Shown: positions 22,255-34,331, counted from the stretch's first letter. The stretch: DNA of 64,000 bases from Petunia secreta (GCA_029990175.1 JARKIP010000038.1:29395501-29459500); one strand, 5' to 3'. The notes: generated from the sequence alone by a model not told the origin. Made by a program: numbers and translations.

Positions 22255-22505
22255 TATATATATAAATAAATAAATTTCATTTAAATACCAAAGTCATTAC
22301 AAAGCAATACTCACCCTATCTAATCACTTTACCTGACTAACATAGTCCAGTCAGTGAGGCAACTCTGCATCAAATCAAACTAAGCTAGATAACTATACCT
22401 ACCAAAATTATGCTACGGATAAAAATTTAGGTCTTGTTTTACTCCTTGTAGTTTTCTATTGAAGCTGCATCTTTGTACCAGTGCTTGTACTATCAATCTA
22501 ATCAA

Positions 22506-25500
22506 TTATTGTGAGCTTCTGATTTTGTGCTGAAAGAGTCTGAAATTCTTCTCTTGCCATAGATAGTAGATGGTAGCAGCTGGAGAAGCCTTAAATAGTT
22601 GAGCTATAACCTCCTTCCCTCTGTAGTTTGCATTTGTCCATTCCATTTCTTGGCTCCATTCCATAGCCTGTCTTTGCACTCCCAACCAGTTCAACATTTT
22701 GCTCCGCACTTTATGAGAATAGTCACATTTAAACAACAAATAATTGATGTTTTCTGTCTGATTGCAGCATAGGCTGCATTCTGTGTTGTTCAACTGCATC
22801 TATCTACTTAGTCTTTTCTTTGTAGGCAACTTGTCCTGAATAGCAAGATATAGGGTGAATATCCACTTAGGATTACCTTCATTGTTGCAAGTCAGTCTAG
22901 TCCATGATACTTTCTTGTAGCTACCCCTGAACTTGTTGTAAATAGACTTCATGGAGAACTGTTGCAGCTCCATCATATCCTCCTCTTGCATACCAGCTTG
23001 AGTAAAGTATTTGTAGGCCTTCAGAATCTTCTGCACAACCCATGATGCTCTCTTTGGTTTACTACCCCAAATATTACCATTTTTCCCATAGTAGATGTGC
23101 ACTTATTGGACCCACATTCTATCCTATTACCATTTTTCCCATAGTAGATGTGCACCTATTGGACCCACATTCTATCCTTTTTCTTGCACAGATTCCACAA
23201 TAACTTGCACACAGCAGCCTTGTTCCAAGTGAACATATCAGTAAAGTTCAGCCCTCCTGTTGATTTTGGGCAGCATAGCTTCTCCCATGAGACCATTTCT
23301 TTCCTTGACATGTCAGTAGTTCCAGTCCAGAGGAAATTTCTGCAAACAGCTTCCATCAGCTTGAGCACTTTCTTAGGCAGGACAAACACCTGTGACCAAA
23401 ATATTTTCACTGAAAATAGCACACTCTTAATTAATTGGATTATGCCTGCATAGGACAAAAAATTTATAGTCCAGGTTTTGATTCTTGCCAGCATTTTATC
23501 AATTAACACTTGGCATTGGGATATTGAGAGTCTTTTGGCACTAAGGAGAACCCCCAAGTACCTAAATGATAGCTCTCCCGTTGTGAATCCTAGTTGTTCC
23601 ATGTTTGCTTATTGTACTTCTTCAGGAACACCTCCAAAGTATATGCAACTCTTTTCAGCATTGGCACATAGCCCTGAGCATTTAGAGAACTCTTCAAATA
23701 GGTCAAACAGTATCTGCATGGATATAGTATCACCTCTACAAAACAATAAGAGGTCATCAACAAAGCTCAGCTGCACCATCTTCATTTTAGCACACTTAGG
23801 GTGATAATTGAAATCGGGGTGGTACTGCAGTATTATCAAGAGTCTGGTCAAGTATTCCATGCCAATAACAAACAAGAAAGGGGATAAAAGATCCCCTTGT
23901 CTCAAACCCTTCCTTCTACTGAATGGCTTAGCTAATTTTCCATTGATAATGATAGAGTATGAAACCGATGTTACACACTCCATGATCCATTTCACAAACT
24001 GTTCGGGGAACTTCATTTCTGTCATGGCTTGCTCCAGAAAGCTCCATTCAACTGAATCATATGCTTTTATCATATCAATTTTCATCATGCATCTTGGTGA
24101 GATGTCTTTTCTTCCATATCCCTTTACTATCTCATGGAGTAGAATTATGTTGTCACTGATTACACTCTCAGGTATAAAGTTGATTAGCTACTATCTATGA
24201 CCAACTCCATTACTAGTTGCAGTCGATTACTGAGTATCTTAGAGATAATTTTATAAAAAAGAGTGCAACAGGAGATAGGCCTATATTCAGATATCTTGGA
24301 TAGATGTTTTTAAGGATCAGTGTGACAATACTGCAGTTAACAGGTTTGTACATTACACCGGTCTCAAAGAAGTCCAGTACTGCTTGTGTAACCTCATTCC
24401 GTATGCTTGCCCATCTTTTCTTGAAAAATATGCATTGAAACCATCATGACCAGGTACTTTAAGGTCACCACTCCCCTACAGAGCTTGGTATACTTCTTTT
24501 TTTGACACATGTCTGATCAGGTCTAGCTGATGAGATCTACTCAAAGTTCTTCCTTACCTCATGACTTGGGTATTGATAGATGGGAGTTCCCTTACTGTAG
24601 TACCTAGTAGAGCTTTATAGAATTGTAATATTTCTTCTTCAACCTCTTATGGTCTTGTATCAGCCTGCCATCAGTACTAGTGAGATTTGAGATGGTATTT
24701 TGGGCAACTCTATTTTTACAGCATGCATACAAGTAAGTAGTGTTAGAGTCCTCTAGTTGTAACTATTTAACCTTGGACTTCTGTCTTGTAATACTCTCCT
24801 CTATTTCCACCCACTTCTCAAGATGTGTTCTTGTTGCCTTCTCTTTCTCTTTGTAAACTGTATGTTGGGAAAGGTCTCTCATCAAGTCTTGAACATCATA
24901 AAGTGTTGCCCTGAGATGTTCAACTCTCTCCTGCACCCTACTAAACTCTTTTGTTCAGCTGTTTCATTTGTTATTTTACTTTTTTAAGCTTGCTCCATAC
25001 TCCCGGCATTACCCCTTCTCTACTAGTGCTATTCCAGGCATCTGTTACTGCTTGTGTAAACTGTTGATGATCAGCTAAGTAGTTGATAAACCTAAATGTC
25101 GTTCCAGTTTTTGGTCCCTCCACTGCTAGACTGACACTTATTTGTGAGTGATCAGAGAAGCCTGGGTTCATCAAGAGTACTTCTACTTGTGGCAATTGCA
25201 GTATCCAAGTAGCATTACCCAAAGCTCTGTCAATCCTCCTAAAGTTTATGCCATTGGTCCAAGTGTAATCTCTCCTAATAGTCTTAAGTTCAGTGATATC
25301 AGTGTTCTCCAGTATACTTCTAAAGTCTCTTGTTTCAGCATCCTGAATTTGAATCCCAATAACTCTATCTTCTTGATTAAGTACTGCATTAAACTCTCCC
25401 ATAAGCAGCCAAGGACCTTGTTGCTGATTGCTTATTGCCTCTAGGTCATCCCACAGTTCTCTTCTTTCTTCAATAGTATGCAGGCCATAAATTGCTGTAA

Positions 25501-25807
25501 TGCTAAACCTAGTTTTGTTCTTCAGTTCCACTCTACCATGGATAAGCTGACTGCTCTTGACTGTTTCCGTGAATGTTGCAGCAACAGGATTCCAGAAGAC
25601 CCAAATTCTACCCCTATTGCTATAGTTATAGTTGTCAGCACATTCCCAATTTCTAGTAATCTTCTTGAGAATGTGCTGAGCTTTATTTTGTTTGACTCTA
25701 TGCTCCACTAATACTATGATACTAATATTATACTTGTTAAGAAAAACTACTACTTCCCTCTGCTTGTACACTTTATTCAAACCTCTAACATTCCATGTTG
25801 CTATCAT
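22506..25807 (-). pseudogene. LINE ORF2: endonuclease, reverse transcriptase and zf-RVT, broken
   Basis: The AP-endonuclease domain is intact from 25807 to about 24990 (MIATWNVRGLNK start; LMGEFNAV; GFSDHSQISVSL). The RT follows after a damaged linker: DMIKAYDSVEWSFL near 24075, GLRQGDLLSPFLF near 23905, SFVDDLLLF (catalytic FVDD) near 23765. The thumb/connection is at 23602-23156 and the C-terminal zinc-finger domain at 23102-22506 (CSLCCNQTENINYLLFKCDYS). Endonuclease, RT and thumb share one frame. The zf-RVT part is in another, and the change coincides with a 53-base tandem duplication at 23073-23178. In-frame stops lie near 24971 and 23603. Confidence 0.8.
23073..23178. repeat. 53-base tandem duplication within LINE ORF2
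   Basis: Two adjacent units begin ATTACCATTTTTCCCATAG and end CACATTCTATCCT, differing at one base (CTTATT versus CCTATT). 53 is not a multiple of three, which accounts for the frame change in ORF2. Confidence 0.85.
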
Positions 25808-26223
25808 TGAGCTGATGTTGGTTTAGGCAAGTCTGGTGGTCTGCTCTTATCTCTCCTCTATTACACTACTTGTTTTTGTATAGGGTGATTATCATTCACC
25901 TCACTGGTTCCTAAGGAAGCAAAAGTGTTACCTTACTGCTTTGCACTTGCTATGGGACCAGTGTTGTTGCTTCTTTCATGTTTCACTGTTGATCTACCAG
26001 TAGTTGTAGCTCATCCTACTTCTTCAGCTGGTTGTTGCATTGTAACTAGAGCTGCATTACTCTGAGTTTGCACCACTGTAGGACCACTATTTTTCATCTC
26101 CTTGTATTTTTGTTGTTCAGTCTTGCTCTGTTGGCCACCAGCTTGGTTCTTAGGTTGCCAATAGGTTTCCCATTTTTCCTTTCTGACTCTTGGAGATGGT
26201 GGAGCCGGCTGATTCTTTGGGGC

Positions 26224-27264
26224 TTACTGCTTGTATTGGTGCCCTATTTGCAGGCATGTTGAACAATATTCAGGGACCCAGTCATAGGTCACTTCTTGTT
26301 CAAATACCCTACCATAGGGATCTTGCACTGTGACTGTAGATGATAGTATTTTGGTAACATCCATCTCCACTAAAACTCTAGCATAGGATATTCTCTCCAC
26401 TTTAGCGGTACATTTATCAGTATATATAGGCATACCCAAAACACTACTAATCCTACTAAATGATTCAACACTCCAGCAATTTACAGGAAGCTTGGGAAAC
26501 CTCACCCAAATAGGGATAGTCTGTAATACTTAAGTGTTAAAATCAAACTCTGATGTCCATACCTTGATTATCACAAGTCTATTATACATCGTGTGAGGTC
26601 CTGAGAACAAAATTTCATCTCTATCCTTATTAGAGTTGCGCTTGATGAGAAAATATCCATCATTATGGTAGTAGACTTTAGGTATTGCAATGTAATTCCA
26701 CTGGCCAACAATGTATCTTTCTACAACACCAATTGAGGGTTCTTCTCCTGCTACATACAATACTAGGGTTGTTTTCCATTTTTCATTCTCTCTATCAATA
26801 TCATTCTTATTTAACTCTACTATCTTAACTCCCTCTCTTATAATTGGAGCTATAAATTTTAAATTCATACCTCTGGCAGGCAAGGTGTTGTTGTTGAACA
26901 AATTTACCCATTTTGTAGGTTTCTTAGGTGTTGCTGCTTCTTTAGGTTCCAACTCTACTACTGCGCCGCCGCTGGCTTATGTAGATGAGCTAGGTTTTCC
27001 TTCATTTCCACTATTCTGCTTAGCTGAGCTAGGGGTGATTGTCCCAGCAGCTAATGGTAGTATTTGTGTCACCGGAGTGATTGGGGTGGTGGTCTTAGCT
27101 GGGGTGCTCAGCTTGTTTTTCTCCAGCTCCGGCCACTGTTCCTTAGCTACATTAGCAGTCAGTGGTGTTGCAATTCCCTTCCTTTTTACTTGCATTTCTG
27201 GATCCAGTTTTCTTTCAACTGTTAAGCTCCTTCGTACAACAATTTTTGGTCGTCCGAGAGGCAT
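26224..27264 (-). pseudogene. LINE ORF1: DUF4283-type RNA-binding protein with zinc knuckle, broken
   Basis: The nucleic-acid-binding ORF1 of a plant L1 element. It starts MPLGRPKIVVRRSL at 27264. The DUF4283-like region runs from about 26900 to 26400 (WNYIAIPKVYYHNDGYFLIK, VIIKVWTSEFD, IWVRFPKLPVNCW). The plant zinc knuckle starts near 26260 (VPEYCSTCLQIGH). The pieces 27264-26977, 26952-26530 and 26505-26227 are all in one frame and are separated by TAA stops (near 26977, 26530 and 26224), so it decayed by nonsense changes and not by frameshift. It is not expected to give a full protein. Confidence 0.75.
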
Positions 27265-27453
27265 TTTCTGGTGATGGTGCGCAGGCTAGCAAGTCACGCT
27301 ATCTTGCGCCTAAAAAGCCTTTTATATAGGCTTTTTAGGCGCAAGATAGCGTGACTTGCTAGCCTGCGCACCATCACCAGAAAATGCCTCTCGGACGACC
27401 AAAAATTGTTGTACGAAGGAGCTTAACAATTGAAAGAAAACTGGATCCAGAAA
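27195..27453. repeat. 125-base near-perfect inverted repeat at the LINE 5' end
   Basis: Arm 27195-27319 and arm 27329-27453 are reverse complements with one mismatch, separated by 9 bases (TTTTATATA). Each arm holds the LINE 5' leader and the first codons of ORF1 (the MPLGRPK start), so two LINE 5' ends face head to head. The + strand copy stops after GGATCCAGAAA and is followed by a TA-rich run. Confidence 0.9.
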
Positions 27454-27547
27454 ATTCTATATATATATATGAAGGGTATTGCTATGTCTTGAAAATTCTA
27501 TAATACTGCTATTTCATGTAAAATAAGTTTCTGCACTTTTTTTTTTA

Positions 27548-27585
<38 letters not shown>

Positions 27586-27850
27586 ATCATAGCCACATTC
27601 TTGCATAATATTTCACCAGATGGCCCTATGGTGCCGCACTATTGTTTTGTTTCTCTTTAAGAATTTCACAAGAACACCCTAATTTTTAAGGGTGTTGATG
27701 TATCCATCAGAAGTTTATTTGTTCACAAATTTTGAGGTGTTCATCAAAAATTCTTTGTAAATGAAATTGTGTTCATAATGTTTGTGCAGATTAGTAGAAA
27801 CTTGAAAATGGGGTTAGTTTGCAAAAAAAAATTAAGAAGGGGGAAAGTTG
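27454..27850. other. AT-rich spacer with GT/TA microsatellite
   Basis: A short T-run, (TG)n and (TA)n microsatellite occupies about 27538-27586. I see no gene in the rest. Confidence 0.5.
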
Positions 27851-28557
27851 GGAAATTTTGATGCATAGCCATTTTTGGACGCGCTCAATGAATTTTACCC
27901 ACCGTTTCAAAATTAATTGAGAAATAGTCAAAAATTCGCACGCACACTTATGCTCCATTAGCATTGGAAAACACCCCAGATTAGTCTCGGTATTTTATAC
28001 TGAGACTTTAAACTAACATATTCAAAGGTCCCATTATTTTATACTGGACTGAAGCTTTATATATAAAATCGCATAAGAAAATAATGAGACTTTAAACTAT
28101 CATATTCAAAGGTTCCATTATTTTATACTGGGCTGAAGCTTTATATATAAAGTCTCATTACAAAATAATGGGACTTTGAACTATCATGTTCAAAATAATG
28201 GGACTTTGAATTATCATGTTCAAATGTCCCATTATTTTATACTGGGCTGCAGCTTTATATATAAAGTCCCATAACAAAATAATGGGACTTTGAACTATCA
28301 TGTTCAAAGGTCCCATTATTTTATACTGGGCTGCAGCTTTATATATATAAAGTCTCATAACAAAATAATGAAATTTTGAACTATCATGTTCAAAGGTCCC
28401 ATTATTTTATACTGGGATTAGTTTACTGAAGCTTTATATAAAATCCCATAATAAAATCCCCTGGGACTTGTTCGGAGGTGGCTATTTCTCAGCGAATTTA
28501 TTTTTGACGGCTATGGATCAATTAGCGCGCGCCAAACAGGCCTACGCGAAATTTTAC
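27851..28557 (-). mobile_element. MULE-like MITE with hairpin tandem units, copy 2 (expanded)
   Basis: This is the inverted, longer relative of the element at 11704-12213. It shares the terminal blocks (GACGCGCTCAATGA and TTAGCGCGCGCCAAAC in + orientation) and the AGCTTTATATATAAA/GTCCCATTATTTTATACTGG units, here repeated about five times against two to three in copy 1, including a partial duplication at 28158-28210. Flanks GGAAAGTTG (27842-27850) and GGAAAAGTT (28558-28566) may be a worn 9-base target duplication. Confidence 0.65.
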
Positions 28558-29006
28558 GGAAAAGTTTTCTAGAAGCAAAAAAATCGTATCCATGCAAATC
28601 ATTCTCATTCTTCTGTACGTCTACTTGGTGTACCACCTCTTGATTGACGGCTAACATGGCCTTGTCATTGTTCGTTAGCAGTTTGGTTAATTGATAGATT
28701 GAACTATATATGTGTATTTCATGTTTATGTGAACGTTTTTCACTCTTTTTAGAATCAAATTGCATTAACTTTGATCAAGTTTTCTTTGTAGAATTCCACA
28801 CCACTGATCTCAAATAGTAAACCAATGTGTATATCTATAAGGTTTTTAGTGCATTGCATTTGTAGACACTTGTAGAACTTCATCTCGTATGTAGTAGATA
28901 AAGAGTGTGCTATCTCAAACAAAACTAGAAATACTAAAGTGATTGATAATAGGAATGATATGAGCGTGTGCTAGCTAACTCCATTTGCGATTGAAAGATA
29001 TTCTTA
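28558..29006. other. Downstream flank of the kinase gene
   Basis: No coding frame or repeat is recognised. It probably contains the 3' UTR and poly(A) region of the kinase gene, which stops at 29007. Confidence 0.4.
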
Positions 29007-29694
29007 TCACTGAAAATACATCCAGCTAATTCTAGAAACCTGACCTGTAATAATACCAATTACATACTCAAGCTCATCAGCCACTTCTTTCATAGAAGGT
29101 CGATTTTGCCTCCGTTCATTCAAGCAAGCTGCTGCTAATTTTCCTACAGCCTTAATAGTCTCCATTTCAATTTTACCTGCCCTTTTTCTAATAACAGGAT
29201 CAACAACATCATCCAATTTGTCTTCATCCATAATTCTTTTCATGTAAACCACCAGGTTCACATCTTCTTCTTCTCTATTGAAATCAATAGCTTTTTTAGA
29301 AGTCAAAAGTTCCAATAGAACGACTCCAAAGCTGTAAACATCACTCCTATCTGTCAATTGAAGATTCATATAATATTGTGGATCAAGATATCCTAAAGTC
29401 CCTTGAGCAATGGTATTAATATGTGTGTCCTGGCTTTCACTTAGTTGTACTAATCTTGAAAGTCCAAAATCTGAAACCTTAGCGTTGAACTCGTCGTCCA
29501 ATAAGATGTTACTTGACTTTACATCACGATGATAAATTGGTGGAATAGCTGAAGAGTGAAGGTATGCAAGACCATCAGCTGTTTGGTGAGCTATTTTCAG
29601 ACGTTGTAACAAGCTAAGTGGTGTCCAATTTTTCAGAAGAATTCCATGAAGGTGATCAAATAGAGTCCCATTAGAAATGTACTCGTATATTAAA

Positions 29695-30092
29695 GGGATT
29701 TTTACACTCTATACCCATAAAATTTAAAGTATTTACAAATTATACCCATTACAAATTATACTACCCATAAAACTAAAAGTATTTATCCAACCTACCCATT
29801 TATTACGTATACCTTTGTTATGCCTTATAGGTGTATACCTTTAAAGTATGTGTATACCTTTAAAGTATACTGCATAAATTATGGTATACAAGTCTGGAGG
29901 GACATTTATTATTGTATACCTTTGTTATGCCTTATAGGTATATACCTTTATGGTATACTGCAAAACTATGGTATACAAGTTTGGGTGGGTAGAGTGGGTA
30001 AATAATTTAGTGGGTAGGTCGGGTAATATTTGAAAGTAGTGGGTAGTGACTGTCATTATTTTAGGTTCTGTGGGTATTTTTGTAAGTGTCCC
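29695..30092. mobile_element. 398-bp non-autonomous DNA transposon in the kinase exon
   Basis: It is flanked by the perfect 9-base direct repeat TATATTAAA (29686-29694 and 30093-30101), which is exon sequence duplicated on insertion. The ends are GGGATTTTTACA and, inverted, GGGACACTTACA. The interior holds two related units, each with GTATACCTTTGTTATGCC..TATAGGT and ATGGTATACAAGT. It is non-coding. The 9-base TSD suggests a Mutator-like MITE. Confidence 0.8.
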
Positions 30093-30682
30093 TATATTAA
30101 AAGTGGTTGCTCAAGTTGATCAACACAACAACCAAGCAATCTTACAAGACATCTATGGTTTACTTGACAAAGAATTCGAACCTCATTAAGGACTTGTTCT
30201 GTTCCTTTAGCATTTCCAGGTTTTGCACGTTTGACTGCAATTAGAGTTGTGTCATGTAGAGTGCCCTTAAAGACCTCACCAAAGCCACCAGTGCCAAGAA
30301 GGTTTTCCTTGGAGAAATTGTTGGTTGCTTTCTTGATTTCTTTCCCTGTGAAGATCTTAGCTGATTTTCCACTTATATTGGCACTTAAAATTTCCTCTCT
30401 TTGCTTGATTAGCAACTTTAGAGCCTCTCTCTTCAGGTCATAGTGTCTAATAACTAGAAATCCACCAATAACTAGGAGGAATACGAAACAAACAGCAACT
30501 GAGAAAGAAAACACCAAAAGACAACAATTAAGTATAAACTAAAACTGCAGTATGTCATATGACAAATAATGTGAACTAGTTAACTAGAGTATTAATTATG
30601 TGATTGGAGGAAAAGTAACACAAACCGCCGATAAGTGGTCCTTTGTTCCTTTGAATTTTGCAAGCTCTCCCATGTCGACACT

Positions 30683-32598
30683 CTGTGTAAAGAAGCAAAA
30701 CTGCTAGCTGTAAGCAAGATATATACGTGTGCACTAGTAGTCTAGTACATTAAATTTATATTCCTGCAAACTCTGTAGGGTGCGACATTATATTAATCCT
30801 CAACTAACCATATACTTATATTTACAGAGTTGAGGTCGTCCTCTTGGAATTCCAAGCCATAAAGTTCAAATTCTCTGATTCCCCTTCGTTAGAACGGTAA
30901 ACATCCGGAAGATACATATAGTCACAACCTCCTTGTTCCTGTGGTGATCACTATTTGAAGTCACATTAAATAAGTGCCAAAAAGCACCTATTGTCACTCG
31001 GTGGTAAATAAGGGTGTGAAGTTTTACGTGAAGGTGTTTGTCATTTCCAGATCCTCGAGTAATATATTCTTCATTGGTAATTTGAGTCTTGAAGATCTTT
31101 TTGTTTACAAGATCTAGTGCGATACCCCTAATTAACCAGAGGAATAATTATCATTTCCTTACGAGAAGGAAGGCACATGCTTACGTGGACTATCCTATTT
31201 TTGTTCTCTCCAAGAATAGAACGCTAGACCCTCTATGTGGTCCAGATTGAAGAATACTTCTACAATTTTTTATTCCGATCTTTTCGATGAGAATCTTAAA
31301 CTTGCATTATGTATTTCCCATTTCATAAAGTAGCAACCGAAATAGAATACCGCGAGTTGTCCAGAAATCGTGGAGCTATAATAAGAAAAACTTCTAAAGT
31401 CTAGGTAGAATCCTCCTTCTTGGCTTTTAATAGAAGGAACAACAAAACAATTATTTAACCTGGAGGTCAAGTGTATGTTGATGGTGCAACAAAAAGAGAG
31501 CGTGGTTACGAGTTACGATATACCTAAGTTGGATCCTAATCATAGACTATGAGTGAATCACAATGTTAAATACACAAAATCTTTAAAACAAATCCTCAAA
31601 AAGCATGTTACGTGATCTTATTATGGTTTCCTGATCAGATCTAAAAGGCTCTGATTTGCTAGTAGCTAGGACAAGTTGACTAGATGCACTTCGTTCATGA
31701 AATGAAGAATCTAGAAGAGAGAGAGCAGTGTGCATTAATATCTTGCTTTCATGTAGGACATTCTTTGGGCATCCTAAAGGAAGGAGTAAGGACCATATTT
31801 CTTCCAATTAACTTCGCGTTTAGATACCGAGTTAAACTTATACACAGTAAATAAATTTTTTAACTATCATCATCGGGATATTCACAGTATCTTTAATTGT
31901 GCAAATTTTTTTACTATGTTTATTATATATAAGTTAAAATCATAGACATTAATTCTAGCCGATTTTTTATTGGTCCATAATTATTTTAGAAAGGGAAAAA
32001 TGGATTAGAAATGAAGAATTTGATTTCTTTCTTCAATTTGTCATCTATGTATGAGAACCAGAGAATTTTAATAATTTAGTTAGTTAACTACTTGAACTTT
32101 ATGAGGATTTGATTCCCATTTTATAATCCACTTCCCGATTTTCCTTCCCCTCCCCCTCCATATAATTTTCTAATTATTATGAGGACCAGGAAAGATATAT
32201 TTTTTGAAAGATCTAGGAGAAGTTACAGATGTGCACTTTTTAAGTAGTAAGTCGTTGACCACCAGCTTCTCGGAATTAGCTAAAATATACTAGTAGTTAT
32301 TTTAATTCTTCAATTCTTATTAATTAACTTAATCGAACTGTGGAATCTATTTTTTTTTTTATGGTACTGTGGAATATATACTACCTCAGACTGCTAATAA
32401 GTGCTACATTTCTTCTTAGAACATATTCAAGTTTTCATGCGAAAATTTGGACTAATCTTTCAACGAAATCATAGATCATTGTTCCTAAATTTCTTATGTA
32501 TCTTCAAATTGTCCATTTAATTTAACTCCATTCAAATTAAAAAGAAATTGCAGTTCTAGTCCATTGAAATGGAGAGGGTCAAGAAAATGGATACTCAC
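30683..32598 (-). other. Intron 1 of the kinase gene (1.9 kb)
   Basis: It runs from the GTGAGT donor after exon 1 to the TTTACACAG acceptor before exon 2. It is AT-rich with no recognisable gene; small ORFs inside (for example near 31270 and 31583) lack any domain pattern. Confidence 0.6.
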
Positions 32599-33425
32599 TT
32601 TGACAATGTCCAGTGGCAATATCCCAAAATCGGCCAGCTTTGCAAAAGCACCTTCTTTTTCTTGCATTTGTGGGGTCTGGCAAACACTTCGAAAATGGCA
32701 AATCTTGACAATCTAATTGGATTTTGGAAGCAGGTGGATTTGGCGTTTTCCCCATTATTTCCAGCCCTGGCTGTGGCCACTTTTCCGCTGGTAATGAAAG
32801 GTCCAACCCCAAAAAGCTTTGGTAGACCATACACCCTTGAGAATGCATCCTTACAGTATACTCATTCTGTGACCCTCCTGTCCTAAACATACAACACAAA
32901 CTCTGTTTCCTACATGCAGACATTGCTGGAGTTTTCTTGACATAAGGGTGACATATACAAGTTGACGAACAGTTTATCGGTACTTGCAAGTGCAACATGT
33001 TGTCCGTGCAATTCATCAACAGAATAGTGTTACTGTACTCCATGATATTAAATGGAAGATTTTGATCAAGTTGGATGCCTTCACTTGGAAAATCTGATGA
33101 TATGCATGTGTTTGGATATGGTATAGCCAGACAAATAACCATTTTTTGGGATTGTGGATTAATTGAAGTAATCATATATGATGAATTTCTCAGAGTATCT
33201 AACCATAGTGTCCCTTCACTACACCGAACTTTATACCTTTGATCGCCACAGTTACGTCCCGTGCTTAACGGATATGGCACGGGCATTCTGCCACATTTTC
33301 CACAAACAAGTGCTGCCATTGCAACATTATATGATAATGCAATTGCCATAACGAAAAATATTACTAGAAGTAATGAACTCTTCTCCATTGAAGAATAATA
33401 ATGGAAGAATTTTGTGAAAATGGTG

Positions 33426-34329
33426 TGTTGTACTTTATGCACCTCCTAGAGACACTAGAAGGGGGGGTTGAATAGTGTCCTCCGATTTTCGTTGCACGAA
33501 CCTTGTTCTTCTGTGGTAGAACAGGGTTCTTCAGTTCTCTTATATGCAGCCTTCTACTTTAGAATACACTTCAAAACATACACCAAGAACACGATGATTT
33601 TACGTGGAAAACTCCTTGCTCAAGGGAGAAAAACCACGACCCACACTCTGGGATTTTGAAACTGAATCCACTAACACAAGAGCAACGTTTTAGATTACAA
33701 ACTCTGTAACCAAGGGGCTACACTCTAGACCCTAATCACTAATCAAAGCTACACTCTAGCTTTTCTAGTAATCACAAAATAGTTCACCTTAATACATATG
33801 CTTCTAAGATAAGCAAGTAGGTAAAATCAATGAAAGCTTAATACGATGACACCTTACAACTCGATGAACCTAGATAATAGAATCTAGACTCAATATCAGT
33901 GCATGCAACTAAGTTGTCTTCTTCAGTTTTCTCACGTAGACAGTGTGATGAACGCCTCTGTATGCTCTCAACTCTCTATGTGTGAATAACTGATTTCGGC
34001 TGTCTCTTCTACTTCCTTTTATACGAGTCTTGCAACCCTAATTGAGTCCTACTGGGAATCCCCTTAATTATGGTAACCTGAGATTCACAGTAACTCTTTT
34101 CCATGTTGAAGTCTAACTCTTGTCCACACTTCAAAGTCACAGCCTGGACACCGCCTCTTTTAGTCTGACTAGGATATGTCTACAACCACGCGCCACTTCT
34201 TCTAGTTCCACAGGGATTTGCAACCCGTAATCTTTTCGATCCAGCGTGCCCTTCAACTCAAGGACTAGGTTTTTCACATGAACCTCAGTGTCTTTCCTGT
34301 TTGTCATGCTTCAAAACCAGCTCTCAACA
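33426..34329 (-). repeat. 3' LTR of the Ty1/copia element
   Basis: 904 bases, TGTTGTAC...CTCAACA, preceded by TGGTG (33421-33425), half of a perfect 5-base target duplication. It differs from the other LTR at five positions, all transitions. Its edge is about 37 bases from the kinase start codon. Confidence 0.95.
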
Positions 34330-34331
34330 AA

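Larger units (their letters stand above)
22255..27328 (-). mobile_element. L1-type LINE, decayed, minus strand
   Basis: A non-LTR retrotransposon reading from about 27328 down to about 22260. ORF1 (27264-26224) and ORF2 (25807-22506) are recognisable but broken. The 3' end on the minus strand is followed by a TTTA/TA-rich tail, next to the TATAT flank of the gypsy element. At the 5' end the first 125 bases are present again in reverse (see inverted repeat). Confidence 0.8.
29007..33388 (-). pseudogene. Wall-associated receptor kinase-like gene (WAKL20 type), interrupted
   Basis: A plasma-membrane receptor Ser/Thr kinase of the WAK-like family. Exon 1 (33388-32599) encodes a signal peptide (MEKSSLLLVIFFVMAIALS) and the cysteine-rich GUB_WAK / WAK-associated ectodomain. 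Exon 2 (30682-30626) encodes CRHGRACKIQRNKGPLIGG. Exon 3 (30498-29007) encodes the membrane span, juxtamembrane region and kinase: GTGGFGEVF, AVKRAK, HRDVKSSN (RD type), DFGLSRL. Splice sites are good (donors AAA|GTGAGT and GCG|GTTTGT, acceptors TTTACACAG and TTTCTCAG). Removing the 398-base insertion and one TSD copy, exon lengths 790, 57 and 1085 total 1932, that is 643 codons plus stop, a normal family length. The insertion (29695-30092) cuts the kinase hinge after EQPLLI and brings an early stop. The promoter is also displaced, so the copy is almost certainly non-functional as a receptor. Confidence 0.85.

Noticed and set aside
33388..33442. ATG at 33442 as start of the kinase protein
   Set aside because: The first 18 codons are partly LTR sequence. 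The signal peptide begins at the ATG at 33388, which is the native start.
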